DNA of 9,224 bases from Pedobacter sp. UBA1654 (GTDB lineage: Bacteria; Bacteroidota; Bacteroidia; Sphingobacteriales; Sphingobacteriaceae), in assembly GCA_002320935.1 (NCBI GenBank), contig DCLG01000084.1, forward strand, positions 174,675 to 183,898. Reading direction: 5' to 3'. Positions 1-5,396 of the stretch are shown here, piece after piece (position 1 is the stretch's first letter; each line of letters opens with the position of its first letter). Made by a program: the position numbers and the translations under genes. The notes below the pieces were generated by a model. That model saw only the letters and a program-made list of their open reading frames with translations. It searched no databases and was not told the DNA's origin.

Positions 1-1309
1 GGGGCCTATGCATTGGGGGCACGCAGTGAGCAAGGATCTTGTGAAATGGCAACACAAGCCTACGGCATTGTTTCCCGACAGTTTGGGGTACATCTTCTCT
101 GGTAGTGCTGTGGTGGATGTAAACAATACTGCTGGTTTTGCAAAGGCGGGACAAACGGCCTTGGTGGCAATCTTTACACACCACAATGCTAAGCTGGAGC
201 ATGAGAAGGCCACGAATTACCAGAATCAAAGTCTTGCCTATAGCTTGGATGATGGAGAAACCTGGACTAAGTATGAGGGAAATCCTGTTCTTAAAAACCC
301 AGGTATTGTGGATTTCCGTGATCCAAAGGTGATGTGGTATGAGCCACAAAAGAAATGGATTATGACCTTGGCGACCAAAGACCGAATCACGTTCTACAGT
401 TCGCCGGACTTAAAGGAATGGAACAAAGAAAGCGAATTTGGCGCCGAGATCGGTGCTCATGGTGGCGTATGGGAATGCCCGGACTTATTTCCAATCATGC
501 ACAAGGGTAAACAGGTTTGGGTGCTTCTGGTGAGTATCAACCCGGGTGGGCCAAATGGTGGTTCCGCAACGCAATATTTCACCGGAGCTTTTGATGGTAA
601 GACTTTTGTTCCCAAAGTGGAAAAGACTAAGTTCATTGACTACGGCACAGATAATTATGCCGGTGTAACCTGGTCAAACACAGGCGAACGCAAGATTTTC
701 ATTGGTTGGATGAATAACTGGCAATATGCGAATGTTGTGCCTACCCAAGGATGGCGTGGCGCTGCAACAATCCCTAGAGATTTGGACATTACTGAAGTTA
801 ATGGCGAACATTTTCTAACCTCTCAGCCTTCAAAAGAGCTGGCGACTTTACAGAAAGTTAGTTTTAAGAAGTCTTCTGTAGGCTTTTCGAAGGAGGTGAA
901 TCTAAGTGATCATATTAAGAATGCTAATGGTGCATTCAAAATCGATATGACTTTAGATGCTAGCAATGACTTTCAAATTGTTTTAAGCAATAAGGTTGGA
1001 CAAGAACTCACCATTGGCTTTGACAGTGAACAGCGCACGTATTACATTGATAGAACAAAGTCTGGAAAGTCGGACTTTGAGGCTGGCTTTGCTAAAAAAC
1101 ATACTGCTCCAAGGATTAGCACGAGTAAAGAAATTAAGCTGAGTTTGTTTGCAGATGTTGCCTCTGTGGAACTCTTCGCTGATGATGGATTATCGGTGAT
1201 GACGGATATATTTTTCCCTGATGAAACGATTAGTAATCTTAAAGTAGTAAGTGGTAAAACCAAGTCGCTTAAGAATGTACTTATAGCTAATATTCAATCC
1301 ATTCACTAA
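1..1309 (+). CDS. Glycoside hydrolase family 32 fructan hydrolase (levanase/inulinase-like), 5' end missing
   Basis: GH32 enzymes cleave beta-fructosidic bonds in levan, inulin or sucrose with a retaining double-displacement mechanism. The frame is open from base 2 and reads GPMHWGHAVSKDLVKW, which in this family lies a few dozen residues downstream of the N-terminal NDPNG motif. The nucleophile Asp is therefore outside the window, and the first visible ATG (base 8) is not the real start. Counting from that ATG, visible motifs are FSGSAV (30-35), the FRDP motif (103-106) that contacts fructose, and WECPDLF (155-161) with the acid/base Glu156. From about residue 280 a beta-sandwich domain follows, ending in the typical VELFADDGLSVMTD stretch (387-400). 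The family is usually exported, but the signal peptide would be off the edge. Such genes often sit in fructan-utilisation loci; no SusC/SusD-like gene is visible here, so this may be the end of one. Family certain; exact substrate not. Confidence 0.95.
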   Translation, partial: GPMHWGHAVSKDLVKWQHKPTALFPDSLGYIFSGSAVVDVNNTAGFAKAGQTALVAIFTHHNAKLEHEKATNYQNQSLAYSLDDGETWTKYEGNPVLKNPGIVDFRDPKVMWYEPQKKWIMTLATKDRITFYSSPDLKEWNKESEFGAEIGAHGGVWECPDLFPIMHKGKQVWVLLVSINPGGPNGGSATQYFTGAFDGKTFVPKVEKTKFIDYGTDNYAGVTWSNTGERKIFIGWMNNWQYANVVPTQGWRGAATIPRDLDITEVNGEHFLTSQPSKELATLQKVSFKKSSVGFSKEVNLSDHIKNANGAFKIDMTLDASNDFQIVLSNKVGQELTIGFDSEQRTYYIDRTKSGKSDFEAGFAKKHTAPRISTSKEIKLSLFADVASVELFADDGLSVMTDIFFPDETISNLKVVSGKTKSLKNVLIANIQSIH

Positions 1310-1352
1310 GCTGTAAAAGCTTCCAATATCCCGAACACATTCTTGTGATGTC

Positions 1353-1417
1353 TGTTTAAATGCCAATTCATATCCGGCCACTTTGAACAGGCATCACTTG
1401 TTTAAGGGTTTGTTTAA
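1353..1417 (+). repeat. Three TGTTTAA heptamers upstream of the OsmC gene
   Basis: TGTTTAA occurs at 1353-1359, 1399-1405 and 1411-1417 in the 149-bp gap between the GH32 gene and the OsmC gene. GTGATG (1345-1350) can pair with CATCAC (1393-1398), and ATGCC with GGCAT (1391-1395), as mutually exclusive alternatives. This could be an operator cluster, but the motif is short and AT-rich, so chance is plausible. No rho-independent terminator for the GH32 gene is visible here. Confidence 0.3.
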
Positions 1418-1439
1418 TACCTGAGGAATGCTAACTTGC
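1409..1439 (+). promoter_or_regulatory. Candidate Bacteroidota promoter of the OsmC gene
   Basis: TTTG at 1409-1412 is followed after 19 nt by TAACTTGC (1432-1439), a partial match to the Bacteroidota -33/-7 consensus (TTTG, 17-23 nt, TAnnTTTG). It would place the start of transcription a little upstream of the ATG at 1459, followed by an A-rich leader. The -7 box departs from consensus at its last two positions, so this is tentative. Confidence 0.35.
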
Positions 1440-1458
1440 CTGCATAAAAACGAATAAC

Positions 1459-1866
1459 ATGGCTACTTCAAAAATTACTTATAACGGTGGATTGAGAACC
1501 ACTTCAGTTCACTTACAGTCGGGCACAGAGATCATTACTGATGCACCTGTAGATAATAAAGGCAAGGGTGAAGCTTTTTCACCAACAGACCTACTGGCAA
1601 CATCACTGGGCAATTGCATGTTAACCATCATTGGTATTGCTGCCGGAGAACATGGATTTAATATTGATGGCACCACCTGCGAGATCACCAAGATCATGGC
1701 AAAAGAAGGCCCGAGAAGGGTAGCAGAAATCGTGGTTGATTTTCAGTTCCCGGAGAATGATTACTCTGATAAGATAAAAACCATCATTGAGCGCTCCGCT
1801 CAAACATGTCCGGTTGCATATAGCATACACCCGGACATTACGAAAACGGTAACTTTTAATTATTAA
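1459..1866 (+). CDS. OsmC/Ohr family protein (thiol-dependent peroxidase-like)
   Basis: A cytosolic 135-residue protein with the OsmC/Ohr layout. OsmC and Ohr proteins reduce organic or inorganic peroxides with a pair of cysteines. Both are present: Cys53 in SLGNCMLT, preceded by the family's SPTDLLATSLGNC block (41-53), and Cys117 in TCPVAYSIHPDI. Length and motif spacing suggest the YhfA-like OsmC subgroup rather than classical Ohr, which is inferred. The start follows an A-rich leader without a Shine-Dalgarno sequence, normal in Bacteroidota. The last 11 bp overlap the 3' end of the convergent ytxJ-like gene. The substrate cannot be read from the sequence; some OsmC relatives act on non-peroxide substrates. 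Confidence 0.93.
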   Translation: MATSKITYNGGLRTTSVHLQSGTEIITDAPVDNKGKGEAFSPTDLLATSLGNCMLTIIGIAAGEHGFNIDGTTCEITKIMAKEGPRRVAEIVVDFQFPENDYSDKIKTIIERSAQTCPVAYSIHPDITKTVTFNY

Positions 1867-2188
1867 TCACTTCAGCAACTTCGTCCGCAGAGATGTCTCC
1901 ATGGGAGGCATCCAGGATGCAGTTGCCATTTTTGATCAACAAGATCTGAGGTGATTCATGATGTACCTCAAAGGTCTCTGCGATATGTGCAGAAACAGCG
2001 CGATAGGCAATCAGGTCCAGGAAATGGAGTGAAACATCTGACGGGATCACATCCCAGTCCATTTCAAATCTCCGTTTTGCCATGGAACTTACCGGGCAAC
2101 GGGTACTGTGTTTACAAATGAGGCTATAGCCTTCACTTGCTTTGATATCTTCAATCTGTGCGATATCTGTGATTATATTCCACTGCAT
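1856..2188 (-). CDS. ytxJ: YtxJ-type monothiol bacilliredoxin (DUF2847)
   Basis: A 110-residue thioredoxin-fold protein resembling YtxJ (BrxC) of Bacillus, a bacilliredoxin proposed to reduce protein-bacillithiol mixed disulfides. The active site is KHSTRCPVSS (26-35), with Cys31 as the single-Cys site in the TCPVS context typical of the family. ESPQILLI (78-85) supplies the cis-Pro (Pro80) of the thioredoxin fold. Cys25 and Cys90 are extra; Cys25 lies on the strand before the active site. No signal peptide is visible, so it should be cytosolic. It lies 34 nt downstream of a tiny lipoprotein gene on the same strand, probably cotranscribed, and overlaps the OsmC gene by 11 bp tail to tail. Whether this organism makes bacillithiol cannot be seen here; homologues of the biosynthesis genes occur in many Bacteroidota. 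Confidence 0.88.
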   Translation of the reverse strand: MQWNIITDIAQIEDIKASEGYSLICKHSTRCPVSSMAKRRFEMDWDVIPSDVSLHFLDLIAYRAVSAHIAETFEVHHESPQILLIKNGNCILDASHGDISADEVAEVINN

Positions 2189-2214
2189 CGATAAACGTGT
2201 TTAATTTAAAGCTG

Positions 2215-2240
2215 GAAGAGGATTATCCTCTTCTTTTTTT
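2215..2240 (+). terminator. Intrinsic terminator on the plus strand, overlapping the 3' end of the small lipoprotein gene
   Basis: GAAGAGG (2215-2221) and CCTCTTC (2227-2233) form a 7-bp stem around the loop ATTAT, followed by seven T at 2234-2240. The stem-then-U order fits termination of rightward transcription; the leftward product has no U-run after the hairpin. The stop codon of the lipoprotein gene lies inside the palindrome. The nearest upstream plus-strand gene is the OsmC gene, ending 349 bp earlier. Confidence 0.7.
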
Positions 2241-2345
2241 GCCTTCCTTATAGGAACTATAGGCTGGGCAGATCTTGTTTGAACATGCCTGTAACATAGC
2301 GGTCGCAAAAAATACGCCAAGCAAGAGTGTTGCAATTTTTCTCAT
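2223..2345 (-). CDS. Very small lipoprotein (40 residues) with a CPAY motif
   Basis: This short gene was read by hand from ATG at 2345 to TAA at 2223. The precursor begins MRKIATLLLGVFFATAMLQAC: two basic residues, a hydrophobic core and an LQAC lipobox with the lipidated Cys at position 21. The mature peptide is only 20 residues: SNKICPAYSSY and then a basic tail rich in Lys and Arg. A second Cys (Cys26) sits in the CPAY motif, so it could form a disulfide or bind a ligand. From memory, similar tiny lipoproteins with a C-P-A/T-Y motif occur across Bacteroidota, but I know of no assigned function. It lies 41 nt after the ribH stop and 34 nt before ytxJ, all on one strand with no terminator between, so an operon is plausible. 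The clear signal peptide and lipobox argue that it is real despite its size. Confidence 0.82.
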   Translation of the reverse strand: MRKIATLLLGVFFATAMLQACSNKICPAYSSYKEGKKRRG

Positions 2346-2386
2346 AGGAGGTGGGTTAATGGATTACAAATAGGATTACTTACAAC

Positions 2387-2878
2387 CTACAGGGTAGCAG
2401 CCATATGTGCCATTTTAATGGCTGTAATAGCGGCTTCATCGCCTTTATTACCATGTTTGCCACCTGCACGGTCAATGGCCTGCTGCTGGTCATCTGTAGT
2501 CAGTACACCAAAGATTACAGGTTTAGCATGTTTTATGCCAACTTGCGTTACGCCATTCGCAACAGCGTCACAAATAAAATCAAAATGGCGGGTTTCGCCC
2601 TGGATAACACAACCTAGACAAATTACGGCATCAAGCTCCGGGTGTTTGTTCAACAGGATCTCTGCAGCTCCGCTAAGTTCAAAACTGCCGGGAACCGCTA
2701 CCGAAAGGATATTGTCTTCTTTGGCACCATAAGCAAGAAGTTTTTCCAACGCCCCGTTATACAGGCTGCCGGTAACCTCTGCATTCCATTCTGCAACGGC
2801 AATAGCAAATTTATAAGGACTGGCATCAGGCACAGTAGTATGGGAGAAGTCGGATAGGTTTTTTAATTGTGTAGCCAT
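2387..2878 (-). CDS. ribH: 6,7-dimethyl-8-ribityllumazine synthase
   Basis: Penultimate enzyme of riboflavin synthesis: it condenses 5-amino-6-ribitylamino-uracil with 3,4-dihydroxy-2-butanone 4-phosphate to give lumazine, usually inside a pentameric or 60-mer cytosolic assembly. The 163-residue length is typical. Visible motifs are AEWN (29-32) and PGSFEL (63-68) in the substrate pocket, GCVIQGETRHFD (89-100) with the catalytic His98, GVLTTDD (124-130), and the phosphate-site GGKHGNKG (139-146). No FMN riboswitch precedes it. The TPR gene ends 77 nt upstream on the same strand, with a strong terminator between, so ribH probably has its own promoter; a near-consensus -7 box sits immediately before the ATG. 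Other riboflavin genes are not in the window, consistent with a dispersed pathway. Confidence 0.97.
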   Translation of the reverse strand: MATQLKNLSDFSHTTVPDASPYKFAIAVAEWNAEVTGSLYNGALEKLLAYGAKEDNILSVAVPGSFELSGAAEILLNKHPELDAVICLGCVIQGETRHFDFICDAVANGVTQVGIKHAKPVIFGVLTTDDQQQAIDRAGGKHGNKGDEAAITAIKMAHMAATL

Positions 2879-2882
2879 GGGA

Positions 2883-2890
2883 TAAAGATA
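2883..2890 (-). promoter_or_regulatory. Candidate -7 box of ribH, almost on the start codon
   Basis: On the minus strand TATCTTTA matches TAnnTTTG at all but the last position and ends 4 nt before the ribH ATG. Transcription would then begin at or next to the start codon, giving a leaderless or nearly leaderless mRNA. No clear -33 TTG is visible, because the region upstream is the T-run and stem of the preceding terminator. Confidence 0.35.
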
Positions 2891-2902
2891 AGTATTGCGT
2901 AT

Positions 2903-2931
2903 AAAAAAAGGCTAGCATCTTCATGCTAACC
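2903..2931 (-). terminator. Intrinsic terminator of the TPR protein gene
   Basis: Read on the minus strand, GGTTAGCAT and ATGCTAGCC pair as a 9-bp stem (one G-T wobble) around the loop GAAG, followed directly by seven T. It lies 24 nt after the TPR stop codon and 24 nt before the ribH start codon. Confidence 0.9.
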
Positions 2932-2955
2932 TTCAATATTGTTGATTAAGTAAGT

Positions 2956-3624
2956 TTATTTTACTTGTGCATGAGCACGCGCAATGTAAGAATCAATCAT
3001 TGCTGCTTCCTCACTTGCAGGATATTCTGTTTTAATTTTAGTGTAACTGTCTTCGGCCGCTTTAAAGTCTTTCAACTGCTCTTGTACCAGTCCTAACTTT
3101 TTAAGGAACATTGGAGAAGTAAAGTTGTTACCTGTTTTCTCAGCTGCTTTCTTGTAGTAAGTAGCGGCTTGTTTGTAATCTTTCAACTCGCTGTATGCAT
3201 CACCCAAAAGACCTAGCGCCAATGGATCAGCTACAGGGCTACCAGTTTCGCTGTATTTGCCCAATGCTTCAGTTGCTCTTTTGTATTCACCTTTGCGTAA
3301 ATAAATACCGCCTAAGTAAAGGTTAGCAAGGTTAGCAGATTTTGTGTTTTCATACTCATCAGCGATTTTCTCAAATCCAGGATAGCCTGAGTCGCCTTTT
3401 AGGGCTTTATTCGCTAAGGAATCAACACCAATAAATTGTTCTGCTTTGTACATTTTTGCAGAAGCCTCTTCCGCTCTGTTCTTCAGATATACATTCTGGT
3501 ACCAGATGTAGATTGCGATTAACACAACTACTGCACCAGCAATGAACAACAGGCTTTTAGAGTTTTCAAGTAAAAATGATCCCTTTTTTACAGGAGGATT
3601 TATTTCGTTTTGTGTTGTAGACAT
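2956..3624 (-). CDS. Membrane-anchored tetratricopeptide repeat protein (YfgM-like layout)
   Basis: A 222-residue protein with a short N-terminal tail rich in Asn, Pro and Lys (1-23), one transmembrane helix (about 24-42, LLFIAGAVVVLIAIYIWY), and a C-terminal TPR array. Helical pairs fit TPR periodicity at about 98-131, 134-167 and 172-206, e.g. AYSELKDYKQAATYYKKA and VQEQLKDFKAAEDSYTKI. The basic residues around the helix do not settle the topology, but the layout matches YfgM-type proteins, whose TPR domain is periplasmic and which associate with the Sec translocon and chaperones in E. coli. Assigning that role here is inference. The gene diverges from recF across 144 bp, has a consensus promoter, and is followed by its own terminator before ribH. 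From memory, TPR-ribH-recF proximity recurs in Bacteroidota genomes. Confidence 0.9.
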   Translation of the reverse strand: MSTTQNEINPPVKKGSFLLENSKSLLFIAGAVVVLIAIYIWYQNVYLKNRAEEASAKMYKAEQFIGVDSLANKALKGDSGYPGFEKIADEYENTKSANLANLYLGGIYLRKGEYKRATEALGKYSETGSPVADPLALGLLGDAYSELKDYKQAATYYKKAAEKTGNNFTSPMFLKKLGLVQEQLKDFKAAEDSYTKIKTEYPASEEAAMIDSYIARAHAQVK

Positions 3625-3649
3625 TTTATTTATAAAAAATTAAGGATTG

Positions 3650-3679
3650 CAAAAATACATTTTTCGATTAAAGTATCAA
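3650..3679 (-). promoter_or_regulatory. Consensus Bacteroidota promoter of the TPR protein gene
   Basis: On the minus strand TTG (3679-3677) and, after exactly 19 nt, TATTTTTG (3657-3650) match the -33 TTG / -7 TAnnTTTG consensus. Transcription should start a few bases further on, giving a leader of roughly 20 nt before the ATG at 3624. This is the best-formed promoter in the window. Confidence 0.75.
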
Positions 3680-3750
3680 CCCTTTTGCGGTATTTACACA
3701 AACTTTAACCTTCTGAAACTGAACTACCCACAAAATAGTTTTGAAAAGTA

Positions 3751-3758
3751 TAACTTTG
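3751..3758 (+). promoter_or_regulatory. -7 box of the recF-dciA operon
   Basis: TAACTTTG is a perfect TAnnTTTG match ending 10 nt before the recF ATG. I find no TTG at the usual 17-23 nt upstream. The predicted transcript would carry only a few leader bases before recF. Confidence 0.5.
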
Positions 3759-3768
3759 AACCATACTT

Positions 3769-4872
3769 ATGTGGTTAAAAAACATTACCCTTCTGAACTT
3801 CAAGAATTATTCGGATGCTGCTGTTAGTTTTTCAAAGACTGTTAATGCCTTCGTTGGAAACAACGGCGCGGGTAAAACCAACCTGCTTGATGCCATCCAC
3901 TATCTATGTCTCTGCAAAAGCTACTTCAATCCAATAGATACGCAGCAGATTAAAACAGGACAGGACCTTTTTATGATCCAGGGAGATTTTGACCTTAAGG
4001 ATAAGAATGAAAAGATCAGCTGCGGGGTAAAAAGGAACCAGAAAAAGCAGTTCAAGCGCAACAAGAAAGAATACGACAAACTTGCAGACCACATCGGACT
4101 TTTTCCAGTGGTGATGATTTCACCTTATGATTCCAGTATCATCATGGAGGGGAGTGAAGAACGCCGCAGGTTTATGGATAATGTGATCTCCCAGACAAAT
4201 GCCCAATATCTGGATGAACTGATCAGTTATAATAAACAGCTCCAAAGCCGGAATGCCTTTCTGAAACAAGTGGCCGCTACCAGGCGCTTCGATCCTGCAT
4301 TACTGGAGATCTATGATGAGCAGCTTGCATTTTCCGGAAAGAAGATCTTCGAAAAACGCAAGGAATTCATGCTTGATTTCATTCCGCTTTTTAATCAGCA
4401 CTATCATTTTCTAACCAACGATCGGGAACAGGTACGTCTTGAATATGCTTCGCAGTTAAATGACAGCCCATTTGAAGATTTGTTGCTGCAGTCTATCGAA
4501 AAAGATAAAGTGCTGGAACGTACAACCACCGGTATCCATAAAGACGACCTGCTGTTTACCATCAGCGATATGCCATTAAAGAAATTTGGTTCCCAGGGCC
4601 AGCAAAAGTCTTTTCTGATTGCGCTGAAGCTGGCACAATACAGTTATCTGCAGAAATATAAAGGCTTTAAGCCGCTGCTGCTGCTGGACGATATCTTTGA
4701 TAAGCTTGACAACAGCCGCATGCATAAACTTATGGAAATGGTGTCGCACCAGGACTTCGGACAAATCTTCATCACGCACACCGGAAAAGAAAGGGTGCTC
4801 AATATTTTCAACAAAATCAATGTTCCCGTAACTTTGTTCGACGTAGACAACGGATCAATCAATCATGCGTAA
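3769..4872 (+). CDS. recF: DNA replication and repair protein RecF
   Basis: RecF is an SMC-like ATPase that, with RecO and RecR, loads RecA at single-strand gaps and stalled forks. The 367-residue length is typical. Visible motifs: LKNITLLNFKNY at the N-terminus, Walker A GNNGAGKT (30-37), the RRRFMDNVI block (132-140), the ABC-type signature FGSQGQQKS (273-281), and Walker B LLLLDDIFDKLD (303-314) with Asp307-Asp308 and the D-loop. The His-containing switch follows as FITHT (334-338). All ATPase elements are intact. No dnaA or dnaN is adjacent, unlike the classical dnaA-dnaN-recF cluster, which is usual for Bacteroidota. The 3' end overlaps the DciA-like gene by 8 bp (ATGCGTAA), so the two are probably translationally coupled. 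Confidence 0.98.
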   Translation: MWLKNITLLNFKNYSDAAVSFSKTVNAFVGNNGAGKTNLLDAIHYLCLCKSYFNPIDTQQIKTGQDLFMIQGDFDLKDKNEKISCGVKRNQKKQFKRNKKEYDKLADHIGLFPVVMISPYDSSIIMEGSEERRRFMDNVISQTNAQYLDELISYNKQLQSRNAFLKQVAATRRFDPALLEIYDEQLAFSGKKIFEKRKEFMLDFIPLFNQHYHFLTNDREQVRLEYASQLNDSPFEDLLLQSIEKDKVLERTTTGIHKDDLLFTISDMPLKKFGSQGQQKSFLIALKLAQYSYLQKYKGFKPLLLLDDIFDKLDNSRMHKLMEMVSHQDFGQIFITHTGKERVLNIFNKINVPVTLFDVDNGSINHA

Positions 4873-5155
4873 ACCAAACGACATCACCTTAAAAGAAGGC
4901 ATTGACAAGATGCTTAAAGTTTACCGCCTGAAGAGCAAGCTGGATGAGACCTCCGTTGTGGCACTCTGGCCCGAGGTAATGGGTAAAGCAGTATCAAACC
5001 GGACTACACAGATTTATATTGCACATAAAAAGCTTTTTGTGCGCATTGAATCCTCTGTGGTTAAGAATGACTTGCTAATGATCAGAACCGGCATCATTCA
5101 AAAGTTAAATGAACGCGCCGGCTCTGAAGTGATAACAGAAATTGTCTTTCTTTAA
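4865..5155 (+). CDS. dciA: DUF721 protein, likely DciA replicative-helicase operator
   Basis: A 96-residue cytosolic protein with the DUF721 pattern: a helical N-terminus, the conserved VALWPEVMGKAV (32-43) with Trp35, a strand pair with KKLFVRIESS (55-64), and a C-terminal helix with IIQKLNE (77-83). DUF721 corresponds to DciA, which in bacteria lacking DnaC/DnaI helps load or operate the DnaB helicase; its core is KH-like. Many DciA proteins carry extra domains, while this is the minimal form. The start codon lies inside the last codons of recF, an arrangement common in this phylum and consistent with a replication and repair operon. Its stop shares the palindrome TTAA with the stop of the convergent small membrane gene. 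Family confident; the function transfer is by homology. Confidence 0.88.
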   Translation: MRKPNDITLKEGIDKMLKVYRLKSKLDETSVVALWPEVMGKAVSNRTTQIYIAHKKLFVRIESSVVKNDLLMIRTGIIQKLNERAGSEVITEIVFL

Positions 5156-5337
5156 TTTCTGCTACCGCCACCAAATATTTTTCTGATTATCCAGATGATC
5201 AATACAACTACTACAACAACCATAATAACGCCGGCCCACATGCCTGCTTTGAAGATACCTTCAATGGCTGAGCAGCTTGCTAATGTAGTAGTGAGGAGCG
5301 CTACGAGTGCTAGGGGAAAATATTTTTTCGTCATCAT
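5152..5337 (-). CDS. Small lipoprotein with a C-terminal transmembrane segment, function unknown
   Basis: A 61-residue protein starting with two Met codons (5337 or 5334 may be used). It has a lipoprotein signal peptide ending in the lipobox LASC with Cys22, a short amphipathic linker SAIEGIFKAGMWAG, and a highly hydrophobic Val-rich stretch (about 37-51, including six Val in a row), then a short basic and Gly-rich tail (RKIFGGGSRN). A lipid anchor followed directly by a membrane helix is unusual and predicts a tiny double-anchored peptide. I recall similar Bacteroidota peptides carrying misleading enzyme names in databases, but nothing here supports catalysis. The A-rich leader fits translation in this phylum. 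It is convergent with the DciA-like gene, overlapping by 4 bp, with no terminator between them. Confidence 0.8.
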   Translation of the reverse strand: MMTKKYFPLALVALLTTTLASCSAIEGIFKAGMWAGVIMVVVVVVLIIWIIRKIFGGGSRN

Positions 5338-5396
5338 AATGTTTGTTTTTATCTACTAACAACACATTGTAAAAATGGTTTCCCGATAAAATAGTA

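Noticed and set aside
1..1309. A complete polysaccharide utilisation locus
   Set aside because: Only a partial GH32 gene is present; there is no SusC/SusD-like, regulator or transporter gene in the window.
1307..1325. AAGCT-GTAAA-AGCTT hairpin at the GH32 stop codon as a terminator
   Set aside because: The stem is only 5 bp and AT-rich, and no T-run follows.
1190..1381. Minus-strand ORF of 63 codons overlapping the end of the GH32 gene
   Set aside because: It lies mostly antisense to the conserved beta-sandwich region of the GH32 gene and has no recognisable motif or leader; a shadow frame.
2405..2857. Three overlapping plus-strand ORFs across ribH
   Set aside because: They are antisense to a fully conserved lumazine synthase, overlap one another in different frames, and show no family features.
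2879..2955. FMN riboswitch upstream of ribH
   Set aside because: The gap is only 77 nt and is occupied by a simple terminator hairpin; none of the conserved RFN-element segments is seen.
5338..5396. A terminator after the secreted FKBP gene or a promoter for the 61-residue gene
   Set aside because: Only a tiny GG-GAAA-CC element near ATTTTT is seen on the minus strand, and no TAnnTTTG box; nothing reliable in this gap.
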